Shown in pieces: positions 17,620 through 26,345 of a stretch of 64,000 bases of DNA (positions within the stretch are counted from its first letter, which is position 1; each line of letters starts with the position of its first letter). This DNA is from Burkholderia pyrrocinia (GTDB lineage: Bacteria > Pseudomonadota > Gammaproteobacteria > Burkholderiales > Burkholderiaceae). Both the position numbers and the translations under genes were made by a program. The notes under the pieces were generated by a model, which did not search any database, had not been told where the DNA came from, and was given only the letters and a program-made list of their open reading frames with translations. The stretch is taken from the NCBI RefSeq assembly GCF_018417535.1, contig NZ_CP070978.1, forward strand, positions 2,666,001 through 2,730,000. The letters are read 5' to 3'.

Positions 17620-18725
17620 GTCCTGCTACCTCCAAATGTGCACGCCACACACCGGTCTCTTTTGTTAGAGGAATACTCCGTGCGCTCGCGCGAATCTCAA
17701 AATTGATGGGCGGAGTTTATTGGAGGTGGATTTATGAGATTGACAAATAGTGATAAATGAAGTGTTTTTAAAGTTAAAGAATGGTTAATGTGTCGTGTTT
17801 TGATGTATTCGGATGGTATGGAAATGAAAGGTGTGAGAATGTGTCGTGTAGGGTTTGATTTTTTCGATCAGCCCTTCTCATTTTCTATAAAAATCAATGA
17901 GTTATATGTGTTTTGTGCGGTAGATAACACAAGCCGCGTGCCAATAAGTAAGACAAATGAAATAGCAAACGTTTGCGCGTCGGATCAGTCTTTCATTTTT
18001 GTAATGGAAAGTGGCGTGTCGATTGATAATATATTGATCATCTTGTTAATGTGTTAATTGTTTATTTTTGGGCGAATTTGTTTTTGCTATTAACGATTAT
18101 CTGTAAATCAATTTCATCTGAGGTGACGAATATCTGGATGTGCTGATTTCCGCATCTCGTCCGTCGTGGCTGCCCGTGTGGCGGGCGCTCCGGGCCGGCT
18201 GGCTCGTCGAAGTTGTAAAAAATTGATACAAAGCGACAGATAGTGTTCTTGGCATTCAACTATCGGATTTGTCCTATTGACGATATCGGTGATGTCCGTA
18301 TCCGCGCCAAATTAGGAGGCGTGCCGGACAGCCGGGGAGACGGCCCCGCAGCGGTGCCCACGCGGCGTCGACAGGTTGTCGAGGACCGCTGGTCAGCGCC
18401 GGGGATGACGCACCTGGAATGCCGGATTCCGGGGGCGGCAAGTTGTCCCCGCGCCGGGGGCGCGCCGAATCGTCGGAGGAAAAAAGGAGGGAGAAGGTGT
18501 ATCGGGCGCGCCACATTCGGTCCACGGATGTGAGCTGAAGTCGTCGCTCACCGCATGCAACGAGCCGGCTTCGGGCAGGAGGGGCGCCGATTCGTCCGGA
18601 GTGCGACGCGAGTGTTCGGGATCGAATCGGCCGCGGGGGCGACGATCAACCCGCGCTGCGCGGACGCACCGCACCGCGCACGAAGGTTTGCCGGCCCGCA
18701 TGACCTGCGGCCGCGCCCCCCGACC
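17620..18725. other. AT-rich non-coding region upstream of the adhesin
   Basis: About 1.1 kb without a convincing gene. Bases 17690-18280 are strongly AT-rich, unlike the flanking 65-70% GC DNA; 18290-18725 returns to normal composition. An 89-codon frame at 17788-18057 has no recognisable features and is not called. The region must contain the adhesin promoter on the minus strand, but no -35/-10 pair stands out. The composition is typical of DNA bound by H-NS-like silencers (inference). A LacI-type palindrome lies at 17965-17976. Confidence 0.6.
17965..17976. promoter_or_regulatory. LacI/PurR-like operator palindrome
   Basis: GCAAACGTTTGC is a perfect 12-bp palindrome with the central CG step typical of LacI-family operators, and it is close to the enterobacterial PurR box. 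It lies about 345 bases upstream of the adhesin start inside AT-rich DNA. No LacI-family gene is in the window. Confidence 0.35.
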
Positions 18726-19628
18726 TTACTTCTTGAGAAACCGCAACGCGAACCGCGCCATCCGCGGCACGAACGTCGGGCGCAGCAGCCGCTTGTCGTA
18801 CCCGGCCATCCGCCGGTCGTTCTCGACGAGACACAGCTCGATCAGCTCGCGCGGGTTCAGCGCATCGCCGATATCGGCGGTGCCGGTCGCCGGGAAGTTC
18901 GCGTCACGCGCGGCGCCATCGGCATCGATGCCGCGCGCGATGCCGATGCGATCGCGAACCAGTTGCACCCACACGGCTGCGACGCGCGCGAAGAACCACG
19001 GCCGGCGCCACCAAGGCATCGTGCGCCAGTACCATGCATACCAGTTCGCGAAGAACAGGATGTGCCGGCCTTCCTCCTGGATCACCGGCTCGAAGGTTTC
19101 GACGAGTTCGGACGGGAAATAGCCCGAGCGCTGCGCGGAGCGGAACAGGCCGAACGCGAAGAAGCTGTCGATGCATTCGCTGAAGCCGGTCACCATCCAC
19201 GACCACTCGGGGTCCGTCGGCGCCGGGTAGGCCGGCTCGGGCGCGAGCCGGATGCCGTATGCGTCGACGAGCTTCGACAGTACGACCTTGTGGCGAGCTT
19301 CCTCGCCGCCGTCCATCTCGAGCGCGCGGCGCAGCAGCGGATCGCCGACCGTCTCCGCATACGTTGCTACGCGGATCGATGCGCGGCCTTCGGTTTGCAC
19401 CGCGATGTCCCAGATCGGCAGCGACGTGAGCCGCCTGAGTTCGGCGGGCTTGAGCGCCGGCCAGTCGATCACGGCCGGCTTGTACGGGTTGTGTGTGTCG
19501 AGCAGCATGCGACAGAACATCTGCTTGTGCGCATCGGAACCGATCCTGACCGGACCTTGCTTGTCGAAGGTCCAGTTGCGCATCGCGTGATCTGCGGCTG
19601 CGTGCTCTTCCTGCAGCGTGTCAGTCAT
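18726..19628 (-). CDS. Ferritin-like domain protein
   Basis: A 300-residue, largely helical protein with two Glu-x-x-His motifs in separate helices (EEARHKVV near residue 110 and EEGRHILFF near residue 180). This is the pattern expected of a di-iron ferritin-like fold. An aromatic, Arg/Trp-rich stretch (WYAWYWRTMPWWRRPWFF) follows the second motif and may contact membrane. The substrate is unknown; family members include oxygenases and metal-handling proteins. Start at 19628 gives a compact N-terminus; an upstream extension to 19727 has no domain support. It is read away from the AT-rich region and has no obvious operon partner. Confidence 0.7.
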   Translation of the reverse strand: MTDTLQEEHAAADHAMRNWTFDKQGPVRIGSDAHKQMFCRMLLDTHNPYKPAVIDWPALKPAELRRLTSLPIWDIAVQTEGRASIRVATYAETVGDPLLRRALEMDGGEEARHKVVLSKLVDAYGIRLAPEPAYPAPTDPEWSWMVTGFSECIDSFFAFGLFRSAQRSGYFPSELVETFEPVIQEEGRHILFFANWYAWYWRTMPWWRRPWFFARVAAVWVQLVRDRIGIARGIDADGAARDANFPATGTADIGDALNPRELIELCLVENDRRMAGYDKRLLRPTFVPRMARFALRFLKK

Positions 19629-19723
19629 GGCTGTTGTTATGCGATTACGGGCCGAAAGATTCTTGCATAGCTTCCGTAAACGCGTATTTTCGAGCGGCCA
19701 TGCGCACGCCGGCCAGGCGCGCG

Positions 19724-19942
19724 TCACGCGTGCGTGTCGACCCAGAGGCGGCCCCAGCGGGACGCATAGGCGAGCGCGTGCTCCTCTTCGAAGAAGAAAT
19801 CGATCGCGTCGAACGAAACGGAGCGCGACGACGGGCCGCCGCTCGCCCGCGCGATCGTCAGGTTGGCGGCGAACAGCCCGTTCGGCAACCGGGCGGCAGC
19901 GGGGGCGACTTCATAGCCCTTGTAGCGGATCGTACGGTTCAT
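19724..19942 (-). CDS. Small hypothetical protein
   Basis: A 72-residue protein beginning MNRTIRYKGYEV. It alternates beta-type segments (RYKGYEVAPAAARLPNGLFAANLTI) with a short helix around FFFEEEHALAYASRWGRLWVDTH. Such short proteins with a conserved YKGY start occur widely in Burkholderia and are annotated as hypothetical. No signal peptide or membrane segment is visible. It lies 95 bases upstream of the ferritin-like gene on the same strand. Confidence 0.6.
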   Translation of the reverse strand: MNRTIRYKGYEVAPAAARLPNGLFAANLTIARASGGPSSRSVSFDAIDFFFEEEHALAYASRWGRLWVDTHA

Positions 19943-20187
19943 GGCGTGCGCGGAGAAAGTTCGGGCTTTCAGCGTACGAAAACCCGCCGGCTGCGTGAAC
20001 CAATCTTTCGGCCAATGCAAATCATGCGGTGGGCCGAATCGTTATCGAGGGGGCAGCCGGGGAAGGGTATGCACGGCGAAGCACCGGCGCGGTGTCGGCG
20101 CGCACGAGACATCGCCGCGCGTCCGAAGGCGCGCCGCCCGCGCACGGCGAACCTTGTCGGCCGGGCGCGGGCGGCGGAGTGACGGGA

Positions 20188-20838
20188 TTACTGGTTGGCG
20201 ATCTTCAGCACGGGCGCGAGCGCGTCGACCGACGCCGCATGCGTGGCCGCGCGGTGCGACGCAAACGCGAGCGCGAACTCGGCCGCTTGCGCGCCGACCG
20301 TCTCGAGCTGCGCGACGACCTTCGGATCCGAGCAGCTGTCGGCGCTTTCGAAACGCGTTTCGAGCGTGTTCACGGTCGCGCCGAACGGCGTCGGCCAGCC
20401 GCGCAGCGCATGGACGATCGAGCGCAGCGACGTCAGCACGGTGCCGGCCGCCTGCCAGCCGTACGCGGTGACGATCAGGCCGACCGCGCGGCCGTCGAGA
20501 TAGGGGCGATCGTCCGCGCGCAGTTCCTCGAGCGTGTCGAGCGCGTTCTTCACGAGACCGGAGACGCCGCCGTGATAGCCGGGCGTCGCGATGATGATCG
20601 CGTCGGCCTGGCGCACGGTGTCGATCAGTTCGCGCTGCGGGTCGGTCAGCGTTTTGTGTTCGGGCGCGTAGTGCGGCAGCGTATGCAGGAACGGGCCGTC
20701 GAACAGGCGCGTGCGTGCGCCGGCGGCTTGCGCGCCGCGCAGCGCGAACGACAGCGCGCGTTCGGTCGACGACGCTGCTCGGGTGGTACCGCCGATGCCG
20801 ACGACGAACGGGCGGCGGTGTTGATCGAATGCAGTCAA
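20188..20838 (-). CDS. NADPH-dependent FMN reductase family protein
   Basis: A 216-residue flavodoxin-fold protein. The N-terminal FMN phosphate loop is GIGGTTRAASSTERAL (about 14-29). The second flavin contact is TPGYHGGVSGLVKNALD (about 83-99), the hallmark of the FMN_red / SsuE-ArsH-like group. It would reduce FMN or quinones with NADPH in the cytoplasm. The C-terminal 40 residues are Ala-rich helix and are longer than in minimal members. No adjacent monooxygenase gene shows which pathway it serves. A candidate small RNA is transcribed in the opposite direction from the DNA just upstream. Confidence 0.85.
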   Translation of the reverse strand: MTAFDQHRRPFVVGIGGTTRAASSTERALSFALRGAQAAGARTRLFDGPFLHTLPHYAPEHKTLTDPQRELIDTVRQADAIIIATPGYHGGVSGLVKNALDTLEELRADDRPYLDGRAVGLIVTAYGWQAAGTVLTSLRSIVHALRGWPTPFGATVNTLETRFESADSCSDPKVVAQLETVGAQAAEFALAFASHRAATHAASVDALAPVLKIANQ

Positions 20839-21000
20839 GGGGCGCTCCTCGGGGATGGCTTGCCCGGCTAAGCACAGGCTTAAAACCAGATGGTAACGAC
20901 CCCGTCGCCACTCTGAAAACGACTTTTCGTTCTATCGATATGCCGCGCGGCGGGGGCAATCGTGTGCGCGGCCGCGCAGATCGATAGCAGAAATGCTTGG

Positions 21001-21029
21001 TTGGGACGGTGTACCGCGGTCGATAAGAT
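21001..21029 (+). promoter_or_regulatory. Near-consensus sigma-70 promoter
   Basis: TTGGGA (21001-21006) and TAAGAT (21024-21029) are separated by exactly 17 bases. Each differs from consensus at two positions. Transcription should start around 21035-21037, directly in front of a structured stretch with its own terminator and no reading frame. Confidence 0.6.
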
Positions 21030-21035
21030 GGGCTC

Positions 21036-21103
21036 GTCTCCTCCATGATGTCTCTACTGACATGGGTTGGCCCCGCCGCGCGGATGCAGGCGGGGCTTTT
21101 TTT
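21036..21103 (+). ncRNA. Candidate small RNA with CU-rich (anti-Shine-Dalgarno) segment
   Basis: A predicted transcript of about 68 nt. It starts with CTCCTCC (21038-21044), which can pair with GGAGG ribosome binding sites. This overlaps a 5-bp hairpin (CCATG 21043-21047 with CATGG 21061-21065) and is followed by a strong intrinsic terminator. Promoter, terminator and absence of a frame make a trans-acting small RNA the simplest reading. The CU-rich plus terminator plan resembles other proteobacterial sRNAs that block translation starts. I do not recognise a named family. Confidence 0.5.
21070..21103 (+). terminator. Intrinsic terminator
   Basis: GCCCCGCC (21070-21077) pairs perfectly with GGCGGGGC (21089-21096) and is followed by seven T. 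It is the clearest rho-independent terminator in the window. No gene reads into it from the left, which supports a short RNA starting near 21036. Confidence 0.85.
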
Positions 21104-21149
21104 CGTCCCGGTCAGGAAAAAGGGGCGCGATGTCTGCGGACGTTGCCGG

Positions 21150-21455
21150 TTACTCGAATACCGGCCGGAAGAAGCTCCGTTCGTAGCTGACGATGCAGCG
21201 CGTTTCCTCCGCGTATCGAAACGCGGCCTGGCACGCCGGATCGTCCTTCGAGCGTTCGCGGTAGCGCTCGTATTCGGCGAGGCTCGGGAACGAGAACATC
21301 GCGAGCGCAATGTTGCTCGCGCCTTCGGACGGCAGGAAGTAGCCGTGATGCGTGCCGCCGAACTTTTCGACGAGCGGAATCCACATCTTGCCGTAGGTTT
21401 CGAACTGGTCGAGCTTGTACGGATCGATGATGTAGCGAAGGAAGCAGGTGACCAT
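21150..21455 (-). CDS. NIPSNAP-family protein
   Basis: A 101-residue protein that fits a single ferredoxin-like NIPSNAP domain. It starts MVTCFLRYIIDPYKLDQFETY, has a central GGTHHGYFLPSEG turn and ends with a helix and strand (YERYRERSKDDPACQAAF...YERSFFRPV). Family members are small dimeric alpha-beta barrels of mostly unknown role. The start at 21455 places the first beta strand right at the N-terminus; the frame open to 21569 has no domain content. Its 3' end faces the small-RNA terminator. Confidence 0.8.
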   Translation of the reverse strand: MVTCFLRYIIDPYKLDQFETYGKMWIPLVEKFGGTHHGYFLPSEGASNIALAMFSFPSLAEYERYRERSKDDPACQAAFRYAEETRCIVSYERSFFRPVFE

Positions 21456-21591
21456 GAGCGCTCGCGGTGCGGTGAGGGAACAGCGAGTCTGGATCGCGTC
21501 GCCGCAGGTGTCAACGGAGTGCGTGGCGAGTGTCGATGCCGTCGCGGGATTCGTTGCTTGCGCGAACAACGATCGGCGTCATTTCATCATG

Positions 21592-21635
21592 GTCTCCGAG
21601 AAACTCCGGCCTTCAGGCCGGGGAGGAAAGGAGAC
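21592..21635. repeat. Nested inverted repeat, probable left-end hairpin
   Basis: An outer GTCTCC (21592-21597) / GGAGAC (21630-21635) encloses an 8-bp stem with a TTCA loop (21604-21623, one T-G wobble). Its layout (GAAACTCC, stem, GGGGAG) mirrors the right end of the element. It may be the left end or the remnant right end of an older copy. Confidence 0.5.
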
Positions 21636-21700
21636 GGTTTTGACATTGCTTCCGTGTTCCTGTTGACGGCCACGTAATCGCCGATGGTAGGGTACGAAGC

Positions 21701-22834
21701 ATGGATATCAAACGCGCCTACCGATTCCGGTTCTACCCGACGCCCGAGCAGGCAGCGACGCTTGCCCGGACGTTTGGATGTGCGCGCTTTGTCTATAACG
21801 AGATGCTTCGCCGCCGCACGGATGCCTGGCATCAGCGACAGGAACGCATGGGTTATCACGAAACCTCCGCGGCGTTGACGGTGCTCAAGAGGGCTGATGG
21901 GTACGCGTGGCTGAACGAAGTCAGTTCGGTGCCGGTGCAGCAGGCGTTACGCCATTTGCAGGCTGCGTTCGCGCACTTCTTCGCGAAGCGGGCGAAGTAC
22001 CCGACCTTCCGCAGCAAGCACGGCAAGCAATCTGCCGAATACACCGCCAGTGCTTTCAAGTGGGATGGTTCGGCGCTCAAGCTGGCAAAGATGGCTGAGC
22101 CACTTGCGATCCGCTGGTCGCGCACGATCCCGAAATCCGCGAGGGTGACGACGGTCACGGTGTCGAAAGACCCGGCCGGCCGATACCACGTATCGATGCT
22201 GTGCGACGATGCTGTGAGCCCGCACGCGGGCGCCGACGGAAAGATCGGCATCGACCTCGGGCTGACACATTTCGCCATCCTTTCGACCGGCGAGAAGATT
22301 GCCGCGCCGAATACGTTTCACAAGAACGAGGCCAAGCTCGCGAAGCTGCAGCGGCGGCTGGCGAAGAAGCAAAAGGGCTCGGCCAACCATCGGAAGGTGA
22401 AGCTTAAGGTCGCACGCATGTATGCCAAGACGGCGGATTCCCGCAGGGATTTCCTGCACAAACTGTCGTCCCGGTTGATCAACGAAAACCAAGTGATCGC
22501 CATTGAAAGTCTGTCCGTTAGCCATATGCAGACGAATCGAAAGCTCGCGAAGTCGATCAGCGATGCAAGCTGGTCGGAGTTCACCCGACAACTTGAGTAC
22601 AAAGCGCAGTGGTATGGGCGCAGGCTGATCGGCATCGACCGCTGGTATCCGTCCAGCAAACGATGCAGTGACTGCGGGCATACCGTCGCGAGGATGCCGT
22701 TGAAGGTGCGTGCATGGGACTGCCTTGAATGCGGGGCCATCCACGACCGAGATATCAATGCTGCGCGCAATGTTTTGGCCGCCGGGCTGGCGGTGTCAGC
22801 CTATGGAGAACGCGTAAGTCCCATGTCTCTTTGA
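21701..22834 (+). CDS. tnpB: TnpB RNA-guided nuclease (OrfB, IS200/IS605 family)
   Basis: A 377-residue TnpB. The RuvC-like catalytic residues are intact: D185 (GIDLGL), E269 (AIESL) and D351 (DRDIN). The zinc ribbon has C322, C325, C341 and C344. The N-terminus starts with a typical YRFRFYPTPEQ strand and helix. TnpB proteins are known to cut DNA guided by an RNA made from the element's right end, which helps the element persist at its site. Length is usual for the family, with no frameshift, so it is probably functional. The start at 21701 matches the conserved N-terminus. Confidence 0.93.
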   Translation: MDIKRAYRFRFYPTPEQAATLARTFGCARFVYNEMLRRRTDAWHQRQERMGYHETSAALTVLKRADGYAWLNEVSSVPVQQALRHLQAAFAHFFAKRAKYPTFRSKHGKQSAEYTASAFKWDGSALKLAKMAEPLAIRWSRTIPKSARVTTVTVSKDPAGRYHVSMLCDDAVSPHAGADGKIGIDLGLTHFAILSTGEKIAAPNTFHKNEAKLAKLQRRLAKKQKGSANHRKVKLKVARMYAKTADSRRDFLHKLSSRLINENQVIAIESLSVSHMQTNRKLAKSISDASWSEFTRQLEYKAQWYGRRLIGIDRWYPSSKRCSDCGHTVARMPLKVRAWDCLECGAIHDRDINAARNVLAAGLAVSAYGERVSPMSL

Positions 22835-22897
22835 GATGATGTCGGGTTGCATTCTGCGAAGTGGGAATCCGCTTCCTTTAGGGAGAGGAGCAGTCAA
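22835..22897 (+). ncRNA. Predicted right-end (omega) RNA scaffold of TnpB
   Basis: Directly after the tnpB stop the right end carries a stem of CTTCC (22872-22876) and GGGAG (22881-22885) with a TTTA loop, extended by outer pairs to about 22868-22889. In characterised elements the omega RNA starts inside the 3' part of tnpB, covers this hairpin and continues beyond the right end, where the flanking bases (from 22898 here) act as guide. RNA limits are inferred. Confidence 0.45.
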
Positions 22898-23046
22898 GCG
22901 CTTGCAACGACGCCAGCGGAGCGGCGGCACGCACCGTCGCCGCCGTGTTTCCTGCACGCATTTCCCCAAACTTTTACGACATTTTTTCTTGCGACGCCCA
23001 CCGGCGCGCTCATAGACTTCGGGCATCCCAACCACGGAGCACTGCG

Positions 23047-23835
23047 ATGTCGATACCCTGGAACGCGATCGCCGAACGTACCCCCGCTGCGCCGCCTTCT
23101 GTGTGCGCCGACCGGGTGGTCGTACGGCGTTTCGATCCGGCAGTCGACAGCTATGCGCAACTCACGCCGATGCTGCATCGCGCGTTCGCGCGGCTCGGCG
23201 CGATGGGGCTCAACTGCACGTGCGTCGATCAGGACGAAGACGTCACGCGTCGCCGTGCGGAAGCGGGCGAGTGCTACGTCGCCGTGTGCGGCGGGCGCGT
23301 GATCGGCACGGCCACGCTGTATGGGACCGATCCGTCTTCGGCCTGCTCGCTGTACCGGCGGGAAGGCGTCGCGAGCGTGCGCCAGGTGGCCGTGGATCCC
23401 GATTGCCAGAGCCGCGGGATCGGCGCATTGCTGCTGTCGTTCGCCGAGCAGTGGGCCGCGTTGCGCGGCTATACGCTGCTCGCGCTGGATACGCCGCATC
23501 CCGCTTCGCACCTGCTGGCGTTCTACGGCGCGCAGGGATTCGAGGTCGTCGACGTGATGCGCTTCGCCGGCAAGCGCTACGACAGCGCGATCCTCTGCAA
23601 GCGGCCCGTCGCGCACGTCGTGCGCCGCGTGTCGCCGGCGTCGCGGCTGGTTGCGCGCGTGGTGGCCGTGCGGCGCGTTGCGTATGCGTTGCCGTCGCGC
23701 GTTGCCGCGGTGGCCCGGCGCGACCTGCGCGTGCGCCGTGGCGCGGGATGGGCGGCGCGACGCGCGGCCGGCGCCGCGAGCTGCCGCTCGTCGCCGTGGC
23801 GGCCGCGCCAGCATGGACGCCACACATTCGGCTGA
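23047..23835 (+). CDS. GNAT-family N-acetyltransferase with Arg-rich tail
   Basis: A 262-residue protein. Residues about 20-190 are a GNAT domain with the acetyl-CoA loop motif VRQVAVDPDCQSRGIGALLL and a following LALDTPHPASHLLAFYGAQGFEVVD segment. The last 70 or so residues are Arg/Ala rich and match no domain; they could bind nucleic acid or be a non-conserved extension. The substrate is unknown. The start at 23047 comes just before the domain; the longer frame from 22945 begins in the flank of the mobile element. It is followed by about 290 bases without a gene before kdpB. Confidence 0.8.
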   Translation: MSIPWNAIAERTPAAPPSVCADRVVVRRFDPAVDSYAQLTPMLHRAFARLGAMGLNCTCVDQDEDVTRRRAEAGECYVAVCGGRVIGTATLYGTDPSSACSLYRREGVASVRQVAVDPDCQSRGIGALLLSFAEQWAALRGYTLLALDTPHPASHLLAFYGAQGFEVVDVMRFAGKRYDSAILCKRPVAHVVRRVSPASRLVARVVAVRRVAYALPSRVAAVARRDLRVRRGAGWAARRAAGAASCRSSPWRPRQHGRHTFG

Positions 23836-24127
23836 GCGCCGCGCCCAGGCTCTCTTTCCTGCTTTTACCGCGTAAGCGTCGCGTGAGCGGAGTGTGGCGC
23901 TTCCGCTCGTGTACGGCCCATGAGACACCCCCGCCGCGTCGCGGCGAAACGGATGTTTACGCGCTTTTTATGCTTTGACGCGATCCTTTGCCGCGATCTT
24001 CACGCGAACCTTCATAAGATGGTTCACGTGGAAACGGATGCCGCGCGACCATGCGCGCGACGGCGTCGGCTCGCGAAGAGCGATGCCGAGTGCCGCCGCG
24101 ACGGCTCGCCGGCAAAAGGAAAACGCC

Positions 24128-26281
24128 ATGTCTCTCGCACCGTTGACCGGCCAGCGCCCCGAGCATCCCGGCCATGCGCGCACGGCCGGGCTCTCGATGT
24201 TCGATCCCGCGCTCGTGCGCCCGGCGATCGCCGATTCGTTCAGGAAACTCACGCCGCGCACGCAGTTCCGCAACCCGGTGATGTTCTGCGTGTACGTCGG
24301 CAGCATCCTGACGACCATTCTGTGGGGCGCCGCGCTGTTCGGCCAGGCCGAAGCGCCCGCCGGGTTCATCGTCGCGATCGCGCTGTGGCTGTGGTTCACC
24401 GTGCTGTTCGCGAACTTCGCCGAAGCGCTCGCCGAAGGGCGCTCGAAGGCGCAGGCCGCATCGCTGCGCAGCGCGAAACACAACGTGGTCGCGAAAAAGC
24501 TCGCGGCGCCGCATGCGAAAGCCGCCGTCGAGGTGATGGCGTCGACCGACCTGCGCCGTGGCGACGTCGTGCTCGTCGAAGCCGGCGACGTGATCCCGGC
24601 CGACGGCGAGGTTGTCGACGGCGTCGCGTCCGTCGACGAATCGGCGATCACCGGCGAATCCGCGCCGGTGATCCGCGAATCGGGCGGCGACTTCTCGTCG
24701 GTGACGGGCGGCACGCGCGTGCTGTCCGACTGGATCGTCGTCAAGGTCACCGCGAACCCGGGCGAAGCGTTCCTCGACCGGATGATCGCGATGGTCGAAG
24801 GCGCGAAGCGCAAGAAGACGCCGAACGAAATCGCGCTGACGATCCTGCTGGTGGCCTTGACGATCATGATGCTGCTTGCGACCGCGACGCTGCTGCCGTT
24901 CTCGACGTTCGCGGTCGAGGCGATGAAGTCCGGCCACGTGGTGACGATCACCGCGCTCGTCGCGCTGCTCGTGTGCCTGATCCCGACGACGATCGGCGGT
25001 TTGCTGTCCGCGATCGGCGTGGCCGGGATGAGCCGGATGATGCAGGCGAACGTGATCGCAACGTCGGGCCGCGCGGTCGAAGCGGCCGGCGACGTCGACG
25101 TGCTGCTGCTCGACAAGACCGGCACGATCACGCTCGGCAACCGCCAGGCGTCGACGTTCGTGCCCGCGCCGTTCGTGACCGAGGAAGCGCTGGCCGATGC
25201 CGCGCAACTGTCGTCGCTCGCCGACGAAACGCCGGAAGGCCGCAGCATCGTCGTGCTCGCGAAGCAGCGCTTCAATCTGCGCGAGCGCGACATGCAGGCG
25301 CTGCATGCCATCTTTCTGTCGTTCAGCGCTCAGACGCGGATGAGCGGTGTCGATCTCTTCCCGGCCGGGACTTCGTCCGGGGCGCCCGGCCGCGAGATCC
25401 GCAAGGGCGCGGCCGACGCGATCGCGCATTACGTCGAGGCCCACGGCGGCCGTGTCACGCGCGAGGTCGAAGCGGCCGTGACCGACATCGCGCGCCGCGG
25501 CAGCACGCCGCTTGCGGTCGCGGAGCGACGCGACGGCGTCGCGCGCATGCTTGGCGTGATCGAGCTGAAGGACATCGTGAAGGGCGGCATCAAGGAGCGC
25601 TTCGCGGAGCTGCGCAAGATGGGCATCAAGACCGTGATGGTGACGGGCGACAACCGGCTGACGGCCGCGGCGATCGCGGCGGAAGCAGGTGTGGACGATT
25701 TCCTCGCGGAAGCGACGCCGGAAACCAAGCTCGCGACGATCCGCGAGCACCAGGCGGCCGGCCGGCTCGTCGCGATGACGGGCGACGGCACCAACGACGC
25801 GCCGGCGCTCGCGCAGGCCGACGTGGCGGTGGCGATGAACACGGGCACGCAGGCCGCGAAGGAAGCGGGCAACATGGTCGACCTCGATTCGAACCCGACG
25901 AAGCTGATCGAGATCGTCGAGATCGGCAAGCAGATGTTGATGACGCGCGGCTCGCTGACGACGTTCTCGATCGCGAACGACGTCGCGAAGTACTTCGCGA
26001 TCATCCCGGCCGCATTCGCGACGACGTACCCGCAACTGCGCGTGCTCGACGTGATGCACCTCGCGTCGCCGGCGTCGGCGATCCTGTCGGCGGTGATCTT
26101 CAACGCGCTGATCATCGTCGCGCTGATCCCGCTCGCGCTGAAGGGCGTGCGCTATCGTCCTCTCGGCGCGGCGCCGCTGCTGCGCAGGAACCTGCTGCTG
26201 TACGGTCTCGGTGGCGTGCTGCTGCCGTTCCCGTTCATCAAGCTGATCGACATGACGCTCGTCGCGTTCGGATGGGCATGA
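24128..26281 (+). CDS. kdpB: KdpB-type P-type ATPase subunit, orphan
   Basis: A 717-residue homologue of the ATP-hydrolysing subunit of the high-affinity K+ pump KdpFABC (usual length about 680-690). Catalytic motifs are intact: TGES at 175-178, phosphorylated Asp329 in DKTGT, GDGTND at 552-557. The paired D618 and K621 in NDVAKYF, which couple the pump to KdpA, are also present. A short insertion ([10 protein letters not shown], about 412-421) precedes the IRKG motif. What is odd is the context: kdpF, kdpA and kdpC, normally adjacent, are absent on both sides. It could pair with subunits encoded elsewhere or have a different role. AAAGGAAAA precedes the ATG. Confidence 0.9.
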   Translation: MSLAPLTGQRPEHPGHARTAGLSMFDPALVRPAIADSFRKLTPRTQFRNPVMFCVYVGSILTTILWGAALFGQAEAPAGFIVAIALWLWFTVLFANFAEALAEGRSKAQAASLRSAKHNVVAKKLAAPHAKAAVEVMASTDLRRGDVVLVEAGDVIPADGEVVDGVASVDESAITGESAPVIRESGGDFSSVTGGTRVLSDWIVVKVTANPGEAFLDRMIAMVEGAKRKKTPNEIALTILLVALTIMMLLATATLLPFSTFAVEAMKSGHVVTITALVALLVCLIPTTIGGLLSAIGVAGMSRMMQANVIATSGRAVEAAGDVDVLLLDKTGTITLGNRQASTFVPAPFVTEEALADAAQLSSLADETPEGRSIVVLAKQRFNLRERDMQALHAIFLSFSAQTRMSGVDLFPAGTSSGAPGREIRKGAADAIAHYVEAHGGRVTREVEAAVTDIARRGSTPLAVAERRDGVARMLGVIELKDIVKGGIKERFAELRKMGIKTVMVTGDNRLTAAAIAAEAGVDDFLAEATPETKLATIREHQAAGRLVAMTGDGTNDAPALAQADVAVAMNTGTQAAKEAGNMVDLDSNPTKLIEIVEIGKQMLMTRGSLTTFSIANDVAKYFAIIPAAFATTYPQLRVLDVMHLASPASAILSAVIFNALIIVALIPLALKGVRYRPLGAAPLLRRNLLLYGLGGVLLPFPFIKLIDMTLVAFGWA

Positions 26282-26345
26282 GCATGGACGCGCCCGGTGC
26301 CGGCCGCGACAGTACGCATGACTCCGCAGACAAAGGCGCTGCCGC

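Larger units (their letters stand above)
21590..22897 (+). mobile_element. TnpB-only IS200/IS605-type element (IS1341-like)
   Basis: A solitary tnpB gene is flanked by subterminal hairpins: 21604-21623 on the left and 22868-22889 on the right. The right hairpin sits in the usual right-end context, with the 22861-22897 segment ending CAGTCAA. No tnpA (Y1 transposase) gene is present, so movement would depend on a TnpA elsewhere. Exact left boundary is uncertain; elements of this type make no target duplication, so ends can only be fixed by comparison with an empty site. Confidence 0.7.

Noticed and set aside
17788..18057. 89-codon plus-strand frame in the AT-rich region
   Set aside because: No domain, no clear ribosome binding site, and AT-rich DNA has few constraints; treated as non-coding.
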